Positions 44,062 to 52,789 of a stretch of DNA of 56,176 nt are shown here, in pieces; position 1 is the stretch's first letter; the number at the start of each line of letters is the position of its first letter. The position numbers and the translations under genes are program-made. Location of the stretch: assembly GCA_019415705.1 (NCBI GenBank), contig DXYS01000092.1:147232-203407 (forward strand), in the 5' to 3' direction. The stretch comes from Bacteroidales bacterium (lineage in GTDB: Bacteria > Bacteroidota > Bacteroidia > Bacteroidales > Muribaculaceae). The notes below the pieces were generated by a model. That model was not told where the DNA came from. It did not search any database and was given only the letters and a program-made list of their open reading frames with translations.

Positions 44062-44238
44062 AATCAAACGCTTTTGATTTAAAACAATAATAATAAGACA
44101 TATGTTAGCCCGGTGTCTGAAACATATCGGCACCGTACAGCCAAAAAGAGTCTTCAAAATTACACAATCCGCCAGAACTGCCCGCAACAAAAGATATTAA
44201 GTTTTTATTAATAATCGCCGCGCCCGACTGCCCGGACC

Positions 44239-44270
44239 TTTTGCATCTTCAGAAAAACATTATATATTTG
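44239..44270 (+). promoter_or_regulatory. Promoter of the DUF1016 gene
   Basis: TTTTG (44239-44243), 19 bases, TATATTTG (44263-44270): a near-ideal match. The rest of the 250-base gap 44062-44313 holds only this and a weak minus-strand TATCTTTTG near 44188-44196. Confidence 0.82.
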
Positions 44271-44313
44271 CATAACAGCAATATATTACCGCATTATAAA
44301 CCTAAAATCATTA

Positions 44314-45396
44314 GTGAGTACTAATGATTCAATCAGACAAGTAGATTTCTCCATGGAAATTGCCACAAATAAGCATATTGATAATAACCTTATTGCCGAT
44401 ATAAGGCAAATGATTGAAGCGACCAAATCGCAAGTCGCATCTACTGTCAATTCGGCAATGACGTTGATGTATTGGCACATCGGCGACCGCATAAATCGCG
44501 AAATCCTCGGAGGGGAGCGGGCGACTTACGGCAAACAGATTGTGGAAAATCTGGCCGTCGAATTAACATCAGAGTTCGGGAAAGGGTTTGACAGCAAAAG
44601 CCTACGTAAAATGATGCAGTTTGCATCTGTATTCCCTGATATTAAAATAGTCGCACCACTGGTGGGAAAATTGTCTTGGTCTCATTTTCTGCAAGTTATC
44701 CCAATTGAGGATGATTTGGCACGCCACTTTTATATGACAATGGCTACAGACCAACGATGGTCGAAACGAACTCTGAAAGCCAAAATCGACGGTATGCTTT
44801 ATGAACGCACCGCCATAGCAAAGCAACCTGACGAAGTGATAATACACGATTTGGACGAGCTGCGCAATGAGCGCAAAATGTCGGCAGAGCTCGTTTTTCA
44901 GGACCCGTACGTTCTTGATTTCCTCGGGATGCACGAAAATTACTCTGAACGAGACCTCGAAAGCGCTATTGTGGCCGAACTGCAACGATTTATCACCGAA
45001 TTAGGCAATGATTTCGCTTTCTTAGCCCGTCAGAAACGCATAACTGTCGACGATGAAGATTACTATATCGACCTGCTGTTTTATCACCGCCGTTTACGCT
45101 GCCTCGTCGCTATTGATTTGAAACTCGGAAAATTTCAGGCGGCATATAAAGGTGAGATGGAACTATATTTACGCTGGCTCGAAAAATATGATATGGCTGA
45201 CGGCGAAAATAAACCGATTGGGCTTATCCTTTGTGCAGGGAAAAATGAGGAGCACATTGAACTGATGCATCTACATGACAATAATATCCGTGTAGCGGAG
45301 TATCTGACAAAACTCCCTGACCGTAAAGTCCTTGAACATAAGCTGCAACAGGCTATCGAACGTGCTCACACCCGATTAAACGCTTCAAAATTATAA
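44314..45396 (+). CDS. DUF1016/YhcG-type PDDEXK nuclease-like protein
   Basis: The protein has 360 residues from a GTG start; an in-frame ATG at 44353 gives 347 and is equally possible. The N-terminal DUF1016 helical domain runs to about 180 (SAMTLMYWHIGDRINREIL, ERATYGKQIVENLA). The C-terminal PD-(D/E)xK domain shows DEDYYIDLLFYHRRLRCLVAIDLKLGKF (in parts), giving the Asp and D-x-K catalytic set. YhcG-like proteins are often tied to mobile DNA or restriction loci, but no such partner is seen here. Codon use is more AT-rich than the neighbours. Confidence 0.9.
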   Translation: MSTNDSIRQVDFSMEIATNKHIDNNLIADIRQMIEATKSQVASTVNSAMTLMYWHIGDRINREILGGERATYGKQIVENLAVELTSEFGKGFDSKSLRKMMQFASVFPDIKIVAPLVGKLSWSHFLQVIPIEDDLARHFYMTMATDQRWSKRTLKAKIDGMLYERTAIAKQPDEVIIHDLDELRNERKMSAELVFQDPYVLDFLGMHENYSERDLESAIVAELQRFITELGNDFAFLARQKRITVDDEDYYIDLLFYHRRLRCLVAIDLKLGKFQAAYKGEMELYLRWLEKYDMADGENKPIGLILCAGKNEEHIELMHLHDNNIRVAEYLTKLPDRKVLEHKLQQAIERAHTRLNASKL

Positions 45397-45414
45397 CTAA
45401 TCTCGTCGAGATGG

Positions 45415-46335
45415 TCAGCTATGTGATGGGAGGGTGACGTGGCGGGGGGTGATGTCGTGGCCGAGGAAGAGGGTGGCAAGTGAAGCGAATTTCTCGGGAT
45501 TTTCGGTGGTTAAATATTCGGTGTGGCCCATCGGGCTCTCAGCCGGGCGATGGGTTTCGTTCGGGCGATTGGAAATCGCCCCTCCATGACGGGTGATGCG
45601 GTCGTCGATTTCGGGATGGCGGCGGAGATAGTCGACGAGGCTGCGGGCCACGATGTCGCCCTGACAGACTATGTTGACACCTGAGGGCATTGCCTCGCGG
45701 ATTTTGGGATATAAAATAGGATAATGCGTGCAGCCGAGTATGACGGTGTCAATCTCCGGGTCGGCGGCCATCAGCGCATCGGCCTCCTGACGCACGAAAT
45801 AGTCGGCACCGGGACGGTCAGCCTCGTGATTCTCGACCAACGGCACCCACATGGGACAGGCGTGGGTCGTCACCTTGAAATCAGGATAGAGCTTGCCTAT
45901 CTCCATCTCGTATGAGCCCGAGGCGACTGTGCCGGGCGTGCCGAACAGCCCGACGTGGCCGTTACGAGTCAGCGAGCCGACAGCCTCGACAGTCGGACGA
46001 ATCACCCCGAGCACGCGGCGCGTGGGGTCAAGCCGCTCTAAATCACGCTGCTGGATGGTACGCAGAGCCTTGGCCGAGGCGGTGTTACAGGCCAGAATCA
46101 CAAGGTGACATCCGCGGCTGAAAAGATACTCTACGGCGTCCAAGGTGAAGTCATAGACGATGTCAAACGAGCGCGTGCCGTAAGGCGCACGGGCATTGTC
46201 GCCGAGATAGATATAATCGAGGTCGGGAAGGGCGCGGCGAATCTCGCGCAGGATGGTCAGGCCGCCGTAGCCCGAGTCAAAAACGCCGACCGGGCCCGGC
46301 ATGGCGGACAATGTGTGAAGCTGAGTCTGTTTCAT
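45415..46335 (-). CDS. murI: Glutamate racemase
   Basis: The protein has 306 residues and makes D-glutamate for peptidoglycan. Both catalytic Cys are present in LACNTASAKA and LGCTHYPILY, and the N-terminal GVFDSGYGGLT is diagnostic. The ATG at 46335 is chosen; 46302 is an alternative. Between DYLRRHPEIDDRITRHG and HTEYLTTENPEKF about 20 residues (including AISNRPNETHRPAESPMG) are encoded by two adjacent DNA palindromes and look like an in-frame insertion near the C-terminus, away from the active site. Confidence 0.94.
   Translation of the reverse strand: MKQTQLHTLSAMPGPVGVFDSGYGGLTILREIRRALPDLDYIYLGDNARAPYGTRSFDIVYDFTLDAVEYLFSRGCHLVILACNTASAKALRTIQQRDLERLDPTRRVLGVIRPTVEAVGSLTRNGHVGLFGTPGTVASGSYEMEIGKLYPDFKVTTHACPMWVPLVENHEADRPGADYFVRQEADALMAADPEIDTVILGCTHYPILYPKIREAMPSGVNIVCQGDIVARSLVDYLRRHPEIDDRITRHGGAISNRPNETHRPAESPMGHTEYLTTENPEKFASLATLFLGHDITPRHVTLPSHS
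45527..45588 (-). repeat. REP-like palindromic element inside murI
   Basis: Two adjoining palindromes lie within the coding region: CCCATCG/CGATGGG (45527-45533 and 45548-45554) and GGGCGATT/AATCGCCC (around 45563-45581). On the minus strand the second one plus its flank matches the unit at 3379-3403 with four differences, two of them a compensating base-pair change in the stem. Confidence 0.65.
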
Positions 46336-46592
46336 CACGGCAAAAATAAACAAATAAATCGTGACTCACAATTTATCTGTCATCCCCTCCCCAAATAGTC
46401 AATCAAGAATATCTCAAGGCCATGAGTCCTTATGGTTTTGTTTTCTTTCGGCAACGTTTTTTTTACTGAATAATCACCACATATAAAATATTTTACTAAT
46501 TTTACGGTCACAGACTGTTTGCAAAGATTGTGACTTTTTGCATGGAGGTCTGCGATAAAACGGTATGCACGCACGGCATGCCGCTACATAAT
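46336..46592. other. AT-rich spacer upstream of the inverted repeat
   Basis: No gene is supported. It contains T-rich runs, a short inverted pair GTCACA/TGTGAC around 46505-46535, and a palindromic GCATGC near 46576. A 64-codon minus-strand frame here has no family character. Confidence 0.5.
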
Positions 46593-46847
46593 GAAAAGCG
46601 TTTACTCAGCGCTCTTTCCTGATATTCTGAAATCTCGCAAATTTCTTAGGTTAGTCAGGAATGAAGCAATGATAGATAGCTTGTGTGGATATGTTATATC
46701 TTAACCTGCGTGATGTGAGAACATCATGAGCGGGTTAATATATCATATTTGCGTGAGGTTTCTGCATCATTGCTCGTTCAACTAACCGGGCAATGCGAGA
46801 GCCTCAGAATGTGGGACGAGTAATAAGTACGGACTCTCACGCTTTTC
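46593..46847. repeat. Long imperfect inverted repeat, about 255 bases
   Basis: Matching arm blocks run symmetrically about position 46718: GAAAAGCGT (46593-46601) with ACGCTTTTC (46839-46847); ATTCTGA (46624-46630) with TCAGAAT (46804-46810); TCTCGCA (46633-46639) with TGCGAGA (46794-46800); GGTTAGT (46649-46655) with ACTAACC (46781-46787); AGCAATGAT (46665-46673) with ATCATTGCT (46766-46774); ATATG (46689-46693) with CATAT (46744-46748); TTAACC (46701-46706) with GGTTAA (46733-46738); TGATGT (46711-46716) with ACATCA (46721-46726) around loop GAGA. It could be a non-autonomous mobile element or a structured RNA. Confidence 0.85.
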
Positions 46848-46904
46848 TTTTATAAACCTTTCATCAAACCGTTAAGGAGAGGCCGATGGTAATTATGAGA
46901 ACAG

Positions 46905-48428
46905 ATGAGACCTCTCACACTTTTAGCATTTATCATCGTCGGATTTGGATTGGCGGCAAAAGGTCCTATGGACAAGAGCCGACCGACCGGCCCGATTAAT
47001 ATTACAGCGGTTGTCGACTCGGCGCTGATTATGGCCGACAATTATGCCGATGCTCTGGCCGATAAGCCTGAAATGGCGTCGGCCCGTTTGAATATGTTGC
47101 GTAATTTCGGGGGCGGCAAGCCCGCCTATATATGCGACACTATTTGTTCCCGGCTATATGATTTCTTCGTAAGTTATACCGAGCAAAACAAGAATGACAG
47201 AGCGACAGCTTTCAAAGATTGTTACCTCGCGCTTGCACGGCCGGACAGCCCCGAACTCGGACCGCTTTATGCAGCCGAACTTACCATTGCCCGGGAGAAC
47301 ACCGACACAACGGCCATAAAAAAATATCTCCCTATGTTAGAAGACTATGCCACACGTCTCGATTATGATTATGACGAGGAACTTGCCGCCGCACGCGCCT
47401 TTCTGCACAAAGTCAGAACGCGCCGACCCATCAATGAAGACCTGACGGGCGTATGGGTAAGTGACGAAATGCTGAAATATCCGCTGATGGCATCCACATA
47501 CGGTTTTTCTGTAGGCAAAGCGCTTAATGTCATGGGAGGGAACAGCTACGCCGCAGCAGCCAGAGAAATATCTGAGGAAGATGCCATAATGACACTGAAT
47601 ATTATAACGTTCGGACAATTGCCGTCAGGCTATACTCTCACGAGTTGTGCAGATAAAAAATATGGTTTCATGTCCCTGCAAAAAAATGAATGTGACTATT
47701 ATAAACTGAATGTTGATGAGCGGAAAATTAATCCAAAGAGCAAAAATCGTAAACCCAACTGGGTCTGTCATCCGATTCAGACAGTTACCGACAACAATTC
47801 TCGTTGGCTTTATGCCATTTGGGGCACTGAACAGTTAAAAAGGAATAATCCGGAGTTGACAGCCGCGCTCCGACAGTCCATACAGCATACTCAGGCTCTT
47901 GTTGCCGGCCAGTATTCAAGGAGCCGGTATAGTCATGGCGAAGAATTATTGGCTAACAGTCTTGCATCGGGTTTCTCTGCCATTTCCAACGGAATAATCG
48001 ACCATTTCAGCGTGTCTAAAGACAAAATTTACAGTGCCGAAATTAACCTGCAGCTCCAACACCCGGACAAACTTGTCGGACGCCTTGATATTATCAACGT
48101 AGAAGTTCGCTCTGACAGGGAAACACCAACCATTAAAGAACGCAACAACGAAGTGACTTATTATCGATGGACACCTGAGGATAACGTGTTTTTTCTTACG
48201 TCGTTTGAAACCTATGTGCCTTTATTCGAGCCGTCAAAATCCGAGAGCGAGCGTATGAAACGCATTGTAAAGCAAGCCAAGGAATATTGGGAAATGTATG
48301 TAAAAAATAAATGGGACGGGAAATGGTTCTATATGTGGTTTAATGAAATTATGTTTTCCAAACTTCAGGCTAATGCCGACAGCGGAAAATTTCCGGATTC
48401 TGAAATCAGGACAATTCTTGAAATCTGA
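46905..48428 (+). CDS. Unrecognised exported protein, first of three
   Basis: The protein has 507 residues with a probable signal peptide (LTLLAFIIVGFGLAAKG). I do not recognise a family. The first 180 residues look helical and TPR-like (LNMLRNFGGGKPAYICD, AAELTIARENTDTTAIKKYLPMLEDYA). The centre has LTGVWVSDEMLKYPLM and a FGQLPSGYTLTSCADKKYGF stretch reminiscent of small beta domains; the C-terminal part is aromatic-rich. The start at 46905 keeps the signal peptide. Two further exported proteins follow on the same strand, spaced 51 and -4 bases. Confidence 0.7.
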   Translation: MRPLTLLAFIIVGFGLAAKGPMDKSRPTGPINITAVVDSALIMADNYADALADKPEMASARLNMLRNFGGGKPAYICDTICSRLYDFFVSYTEQNKNDRATAFKDCYLALARPDSPELGPLYAAELTIARENTDTTAIKKYLPMLEDYATRLDYDYDEELAAARAFLHKVRTRRPINEDLTGVWVSDEMLKYPLMASTYGFSVGKALNVMGGNSYAAAAREISEEDAIMTLNIITFGQLPSGYTLTSCADKKYGFMSLQKNECDYYKLNVDERKINPKSKNRKPNWVCHPIQTVTDNNSRWLYAIWGTEQLKRNNPELTAALRQSIQHTQALVAGQYSRSRYSHGEELLANSLASGFSAISNGIIDHFSVSKDKIYSAEINLQLQHPDKLVGRLDIINVEVRSDRETPTIKERNNEVTYYRWTPEDNVFFLTSFETYVPLFEPSKSESERMKRIVKQAKEYWEMYVKNKWDGKWFYMWFNEIMFSKLQANADSGKFPDSEIRTILEI

Positions 48429-48479
48429 CAAACTCAAAGCCAAAACAGATAATTACAAATCGAACTGAATATTATTCCT

Positions 48480-49568
48480 ATGAAAAAAACAATCTTTCTT
48501 CTTATGCTGTCAGTCGCCGTGTCGGCCGGCGCACAGGGCTGGGTCTACTCGACGGAATTAGGCACAGATGTCTGGAGCAACCAAAGAAGCTCCGATGTCG
48601 AGTTCGTGGATTGCAATACCGGCACACGTTCAATTCAGGCAACGGCAACATGTATGAGACGTGACGTACAGTACGGTTTAAGCAATCCGACTTTTATAAC
48701 ATCAAAAATGACCAATACCAATGGTCTTTATGGCAAGGTGGCCCGTGGGGTAGCCGCCGCACAGCCCCGTCGGTCGGGTTACACCAAACCGACAAGCGCC
48801 AAACAGGCCCGGAGGATGGGTAAGAATTATACCCATCAGACTTCTGATGCACACCGTCAATGGTTGGAAGAAAAACGGGAACGGCAGATACAGGCACAGC
48901 AAGAGGCTGCCGAACGTAAACGTCAGGAAGAGCTGGAACGCAGGATTGCCGACGACAATCGCGCAGCAGCCGTCACAGCTCAGACAAACGCCATGCTGCA
49001 ACAACAGACCGACCGCCGTATAGCCCGAGACCATTACCATGCCAATGAGGGCGCCAAACTCGCCCAGCAACGAGCCCGTCAGGCACACCGCCGCGTGGGG
49101 CCGCAGTTTAATCAGGCAAATCCAAAGTCAACAGGCAAGGACAAGGCCCGGATGCTTCGCGGACAGAATAAGCCCCGCCGCATAATGTATCCGCAGACAC
49201 AAAAACGCAACACAGCCCGGAAACAGCTTGCTCAGGTGCGGCGTCAGACACTTACACCTGAACGGGCGGCGATGCTCCAAAAAGCGCTGATGGTACGCGC
49301 CGAGCTTCGCCGCCGCAAAAAAGCGGCACAAACCTATGCCGATTACAAAGGCATAAAGCTCGATGACAATGCCGTTTCCACTCTCGGCAAGGACTGGCAC
49401 AGCGATGACTTCAAGACTCAGCCTCTCGCACCTCCGCCGGTGACTCGCGTGGAGATCTCCAAAGATAATCTGCATGAACTTATGATGGAGGAATTTTTCG
49501 GAATCAAACCCGTAAAGACCGATGTGTACAGACAACTAATTGACGAAGAAATAATATCAACACTATGA
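48480..49568 (+). CDS. Unrecognised exported basic coiled-coil protein, second of three
   Basis: The protein has 362 residues with a clear signal peptide (FLLMLSVAVSAGAQG). The mature protein starts with a short Cys-containing region (FVDCNTGTRSIQATATC), then a long helix rich in Gln, Arg, Lys and Glu (about 125-210). A very basic stretch rich in Arg and Lys (about 215-285) follows, ending in a conserved-looking tail (NLHELMMEEFFGIKPVKTDVYRQLI, in parts). It resembles a scaffold or nucleic-acid or cell-wall binding protein by composition only. Its stop overlaps the next start (ATGA). Confidence 0.7.
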   Translation: MKKTIFLLMLSVAVSAGAQGWVYSTELGTDVWSNQRSSDVEFVDCNTGTRSIQATATCMRRDVQYGLSNPTFITSKMTNTNGLYGKVARGVAAAQPRRSGYTKPTSAKQARRMGKNYTHQTSDAHRQWLEEKRERQIQAQQEAAERKRQEELERRIADDNRAAAVTAQTNAMLQQQTDRRIARDHYHANEGAKLAQQRARQAHRRVGPQFNQANPKSTGKDKARMLRGQNKPRRIMYPQTQKRNTARKQLAQVRRQTLTPERAAMLQKALMVRAELRRRKKAAQTYADYKGIKLDDNAVSTLGKDWHSDDFKTQPLAPPPVTRVEISKDNLHELMMEEFFGIKPVKTDVYRQLIDEEIISTL

Positions 49569-50377
49569 GACGGATGTTAATCGTAATGTGCGCTATAATA
49601 TGCACATTGTCTTCCGGGGCTATCGATAAGGTTTTGCTGATTGGCAAAGAGGAGATGAGCGTTGACGGAGACGAAATACTTCACCTGTCCGGTATCGGCT
49701 TATGCCTTAAATGCGGCAACGACTCCGTAATAATGCTCGACAACCCCGAGCTGTCGGCAATCAAATGGATTGAGCCTAATGACGCACGTTCGATAGTCGG
49801 TTGCGGCAATGCGGTTTATGCAGCTGAGGGTGACAGCATTTATCGCTTGGCCTCAGAGTCTGTGCCACGCCGTTTCATAGGCCGGCTTGACAATGAACAG
49901 TTCATGTTGTATCCCGCCACTGACTCCACATTTTACGCATGCACGGCAGATGAAGATTTTTCGTGTGTATATGAAATAAATCCCTCCGAGCGTACATGTA
50001 TGCCTTTTATCAGTGTAAAATCCGCATTACTCAAAATATCGACTTTAGGAGACAAGACAATGGTCTGGATTGACGACCAAGTATTGCTTGCATCTGACGA
50101 CGGCAACCTTGTACCCGTGTTCTCATCCGAAACCATTACAGATATACAGCTCACACCCATAGGTCTGATAGCGGCGTCAGCAGACGGCCTGAACTGGCTG
50201 ACAGGTCCCGGAAAGGGAGCCGTCCTTGACCCCAAGCCGGTGAGTCGTGTATGGTGGGACGATGCCGACATTCTTTATTATCTTACAGATGAAGGAGACT
50301 TGTATGCAGTAATTGGCTTTATGGAGACCTACATGGAATTGGTAACAGACCGTCCATCATTATCAGACAAGGAATAA
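49565..50377 (+). CDS. Unrecognised exported propeller-like protein, third of three
   Basis: The protein has 270 residues with a signal peptide (MLIVMCAIICTLSSGAI). The body has a run of short beta-strand units with a repeated turn pattern (GCGNAVYAAEGDSIYRLAS, LYPATDSTFYACTADEDFSCVYEI, LGDKTMVWIDDQVLLASDDGNLVPV, ADGLNWLTGP), consistent with a small beta-propeller. It is translationally coupled to the upstream gene and ends 19 bases before the phage-like remnant on the other strand. Confidence 0.7.
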   Translation: MRRMLIVMCAIICTLSSGAIDKVLLIGKEEMSVDGDEILHLSGIGLCLKCGNDSVIMLDNPELSAIKWIEPNDARSIVGCGNAVYAAEGDSIYRLASESVPRRFIGRLDNEQFMLYPATDSTFYACTADEDFSCVYEINPSERTCMPFISVKSALLKISTLGDKTMVWIDDQVLLASDDGNLVPVFSSETITDIQLTPIGLIAASADGLNWLTGPGKGAVLDPKPVSRVWWDDADILYYLTDEGDLYAVIGFMETYMELVTDRPSLSDKE

Positions 50378-50396
50378 TTCAATCACTCACCTTAAA

Positions 50397-50828
50397 TTAA
50401 TAATAGAACGATGTGATGCGCGGCAGCGGACCTGTCGAGGATGCGGCGGCAAGTGTCGTTTCGACGGCTTCGGCTGCGAGGGCGCGGTATGACTCAGCCC
50501 GTCCGGCCTCGCCGGCGTCATCGCGCAGAGCGGCGAGCGCCCCGTAGCCCACGGCGGTCTCAAGCGCCTGACGGACAGAGGCCGCGCGGTCGGCATCACC
50601 TGTTAATTCAAATGTTATGATTTCGTCGTCGGCGTCAATCTCAAAGCGCACGATGCGTCGACCGAGAGCGATGGCCGTGTCGCCGGCCGCGAGGGCGACA
50701 AAACGTCTGAGCGCCGCCTCGTCAGCACGTGTGACCAACCCCTCGTCGGCGCCCCGCAGGCGCCGACGCAGGGCCGAGGCCGCATAGACGGTCTTGAGCA
50801 CCTCGGTCACAGAAATTGCAATTGTCAT
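50397..50828 (-). CDS. Hypothetical protein of the phage-like remnant
   Basis: The protein has 143 residues and is Ala- and Arg-rich, with no family recognised. It reads like a small structural or accessory phage protein (MTIAISVTEVLKTVYAASALRRRL, then alternating beta and helix). It follows the 153-residue gene on the same strand with a 38-base gap and probably uses the promoter at 51360-51390. Confidence 0.6.
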   Translation of the reverse strand: MTIAISVTEVLKTVYAASALRRRLRGADEGLVTRADEAALRRFVALAAGDTAIALGRRIVRFEIDADDEIITFELTGDADRAASVRQALETAVGYGALAALRDDAGEAGRAESYRALAAEAVETTLAAASSTGPLPRITSFYY

Positions 50829-50866
50829 GGTAAGGAAATGTCAGTTAAAGGTCTAAAGGAATCGAG

Positions 50867-51328
50867 TTATCTGAAAATATCAAGCGGAAAACGCCCGGAG
50901 CGCTCACGGCGCGGACGCACGACCGACACCACCTTAAAGTTGCGGGCGAAAATCGCCATAGCCAAACGCTCTGACATGTAAAAGCGACCGGGACGCTGAT
51001 AGCCGAGCACATGGCTGACCGCTTCGCTGATGCAACGTCCCGGCCGTGCATTCATACGGCGCTCGACACACGTGCATAGGTCATGCCACAAGCCGCGGCG
51101 CACGTTCTGCGATGAATCAGTCGACGCCGGGCCGCATCCGCGGCGCACATGATGGAGCGCCGACTCATAGCTGACATAAAAGCCGTCGGGACGCTCGGCG
51201 AGCGCCAGACGCACTATCTCGCGCGGAGTGAATGATTTGCCCTGCCGTTTCATTTTGTTTATAAGCGCGCCGCAGCATCTCACGAAGTCGGCATCGCGCA
51301 AATCTGTCAATGTTGTCTGTTTTTTCAT
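50867..51328 (-). CDS. Hypothetical protein of the phage-like remnant, own promoter
   Basis: The protein has 153 residues, basic and helical. It starts MKKQTTLTDLRDADFVRC and contains FTPREIVRLALAERPDGFYVSYESALHHVRRG, suggesting a helical DNA-binding or structural role. I have seen similar openings in Bacteroidetes phage-like islands, but no function is known to me. A strong minus-strand promoter lies just upstream, between it and the portal-like gene. Confidence 0.6.
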   Translation of the reverse strand: MKKQTTLTDLRDADFVRCCGALINKMKRQGKSFTPREIVRLALAERPDGFYVSYESALHHVRRGCGPASTDSSQNVRRGLWHDLCTCVERRMNARPGRCISEAVSHVLGYQRPGRFYMSERLAMAIFARNFKVVSVVRPRRERSGRFPLDIFR

Positions 51329-51359
51329 AATAGAAGATATCGAATTGTTTTACGTGTTG

Positions 51360-51390
51360 CAAAACTACAAATAAAAATTGCTAAAGTCAA
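51360..51390 (-). promoter_or_regulatory. Promoter with direct repeats in the phage-like remnant
   Basis: Minus strand: TTG (51390-51388), 20 bases, TAGTTTTG (51367-51360). Two near-identical direct repeats of about 15 bases (51371-51385 and 51402-51417, ATAAAAATTG then CTAAA) are 31 bases apart and flank the -33 element. Confidence 0.65.
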
Positions 51391-51412
51391 GTAAAATTTC
51401 AATAAAAATTGA

Positions 51413-52789
51413 CTAAATACAATATTTCACTTTGCGGTCGCGCTCGTCACGCAGCGCAGCAAAAGTCTCGAGCATATCGGCAATAGCGATGGTAGAGTTA
51501 CGGATCTGACTCTCATACAACTCTTTGCCCGTCTGTGGCGAGACATTGCGTCCGGCCAGAGCGTCGCCCACACCCGAGATGGTGTCGAAAAGTTTCATCT
51601 GCAGTGACAACAGCTCGTAGGCGCCGTTATTTGACGTAGGAGTGACGACCTGAGTGGGCAGCGGACCCTCGCCGCGTATGGGCAGCAGACCGTCACAGCG
51701 CGCCCAGATGTCAGTGACCTGATCCCACGTCAGATTTTTGGGCAACTGCGACTGCGGGAAGAGCAAGACCCCCTTGGCCGATCCGGCCATCATGTGGTCA
51801 ATCATCACGATGAGGCGGTTGATATAGCGCTGCTGGTCGATGACATCCTCGACAAACGAGTGCACCTCGCCGTCGGTCAGAGGATAGAGCCTGACGGCAA
51901 ACGGATGGCTGCGGTGAGCATAGGGCGAGTCGTAGTCGGCTATCACGGTGCCGTCAGGCGCAAACCAGCGGCATCGCCAGACGGTCTCGATGCGGCATCG
52001 GCTGTCGGCTCCCGAGGGAGCGGCGCAACCCGGCGGAACGGTGTAGACAGTCGCCCGGTCACGGTCATGAGCGAGCAGCCGTCGGCGCACATCTAACGTC
52101 CACACCTCAATCAGACGGCATTTGCCTGAGGGAGCACGATAGAAATCGAGGGAGCCGTCAGAGGCCGAGCCGAGCGACTCCGGCGCGGCAAAGGCTGCAT
52201 CGCCGGTGGTTGCCGCAAATATCGAGGCTAAACGGCGGCATAAAGCCGGGTCACCGCCGCCGAAACGCGAGGCTATAGCCGGGAAGGTCATGTCGTGGAG
52301 CATGCCTATCAGCTCAATATCGCGACCCAAGGGGTCTTTGAAGCTATTGACAAAGAACATGCGCGGGTCGACATTTGTGAGTACCGGCCGTCGGATACCT
52401 GCGGTCGCAGTGTCGATGTCGACACGCTGTATGGCCGCGCCCGAAATCAGAAACTCCTCGAGCATGCGGCAGTCGAGCTCGGCGAGCTCGCGCACGGACA
52501 GTCCGAGCGGATTGGGTCCGCGATATACGCCCTGCTCGTCGCAGACTGCGCGATAACGTCCGACGACGGTCTTGACAATCTGGCGTATCATATTGTTGGT
52601 CAACGGACGGCGTCCGCTGCGGGCAGCGATGACGACCTCGCGCTCGATTTTGCCTTTGTCGTCAATCAGCAGGTCGCTCCACTGGTCGCCGTATGTATAA
52701 TTTTTGTGTCTTTGGCGCTGTGAGCGGAACTCTGCCGCCGACATCCATGCGTCTCGCGCCGCGACAAGCAGGGACATATAATCGTTCAT
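51413..52789 (-). CDS. Phage portal-like protein
   Basis: The protein has 458 residues. It shows the portal pattern of dsDNA phages: an N-terminal WSDLLIDDKGKIEREVV, then RRPLTNNMIRQIVKTVVGRYR, a central strand-rich region, and a long C-terminal helix region with YINRLIVMIDHMMAGSAKGVLLFP and a final coil. Portals form the ring through which DNA enters the head. No terminase, capsid or tail genes are seen, so the prophage is incomplete. The start overlaps the upstream gene by four bases. Confidence 0.65.
   Translation of the reverse strand: MNDYMSLLVAARDAWMSAAEFRSQRQRHKNYTYGDQWSDLLIDDKGKIEREVVIAARSGRRPLTNNMIRQIVKTVVGRYRAVCDEQGVYRGPNPLGLSVRELAELDCRMLEEFLISGAAIQRVDIDTATAGIRRPVLTNVDPRMFFVNSFKDPLGRDIELIGMLHDMTFPAIASRFGGGDPALCRRLASIFAATTGDAAFAAPESLGSASDGSLDFYRAPSGKCRLIEVWTLDVRRRLLAHDRDRATVYTVPPGCAAPSGADSRCRIETVWRCRWFAPDGTVIADYDSPYAHRSHPFAVRLYPLTDGEVHSFVEDVIDQQRYINRLIVMIDHMMAGSAKGVLLFPQSQLPKNLTWDQVTDIWARCDGLLPIRGEGPLPTQVVTPTSNNGAYELLSLQMKLFDTISGVGDALAGRNVSPQTGKELYESQIRNSTIAIADMLETFAALRDERDRKVKYCI

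Noticed and set aside
46380..46574. Minus-strand frame of 64 codons upstream of murI
   Set aside because: AT-rich spacer with no promoter at the right place and no recognisable domain.
46885..46998. Small frame (37 codons) with a Shine-Dalgarno-like AAGGAGAG before it
   Set aside because: It overlaps the signal peptide of the 46905 gene in another frame, and Shine-Dalgarno sequences are weak evidence in Bacteroidetes.
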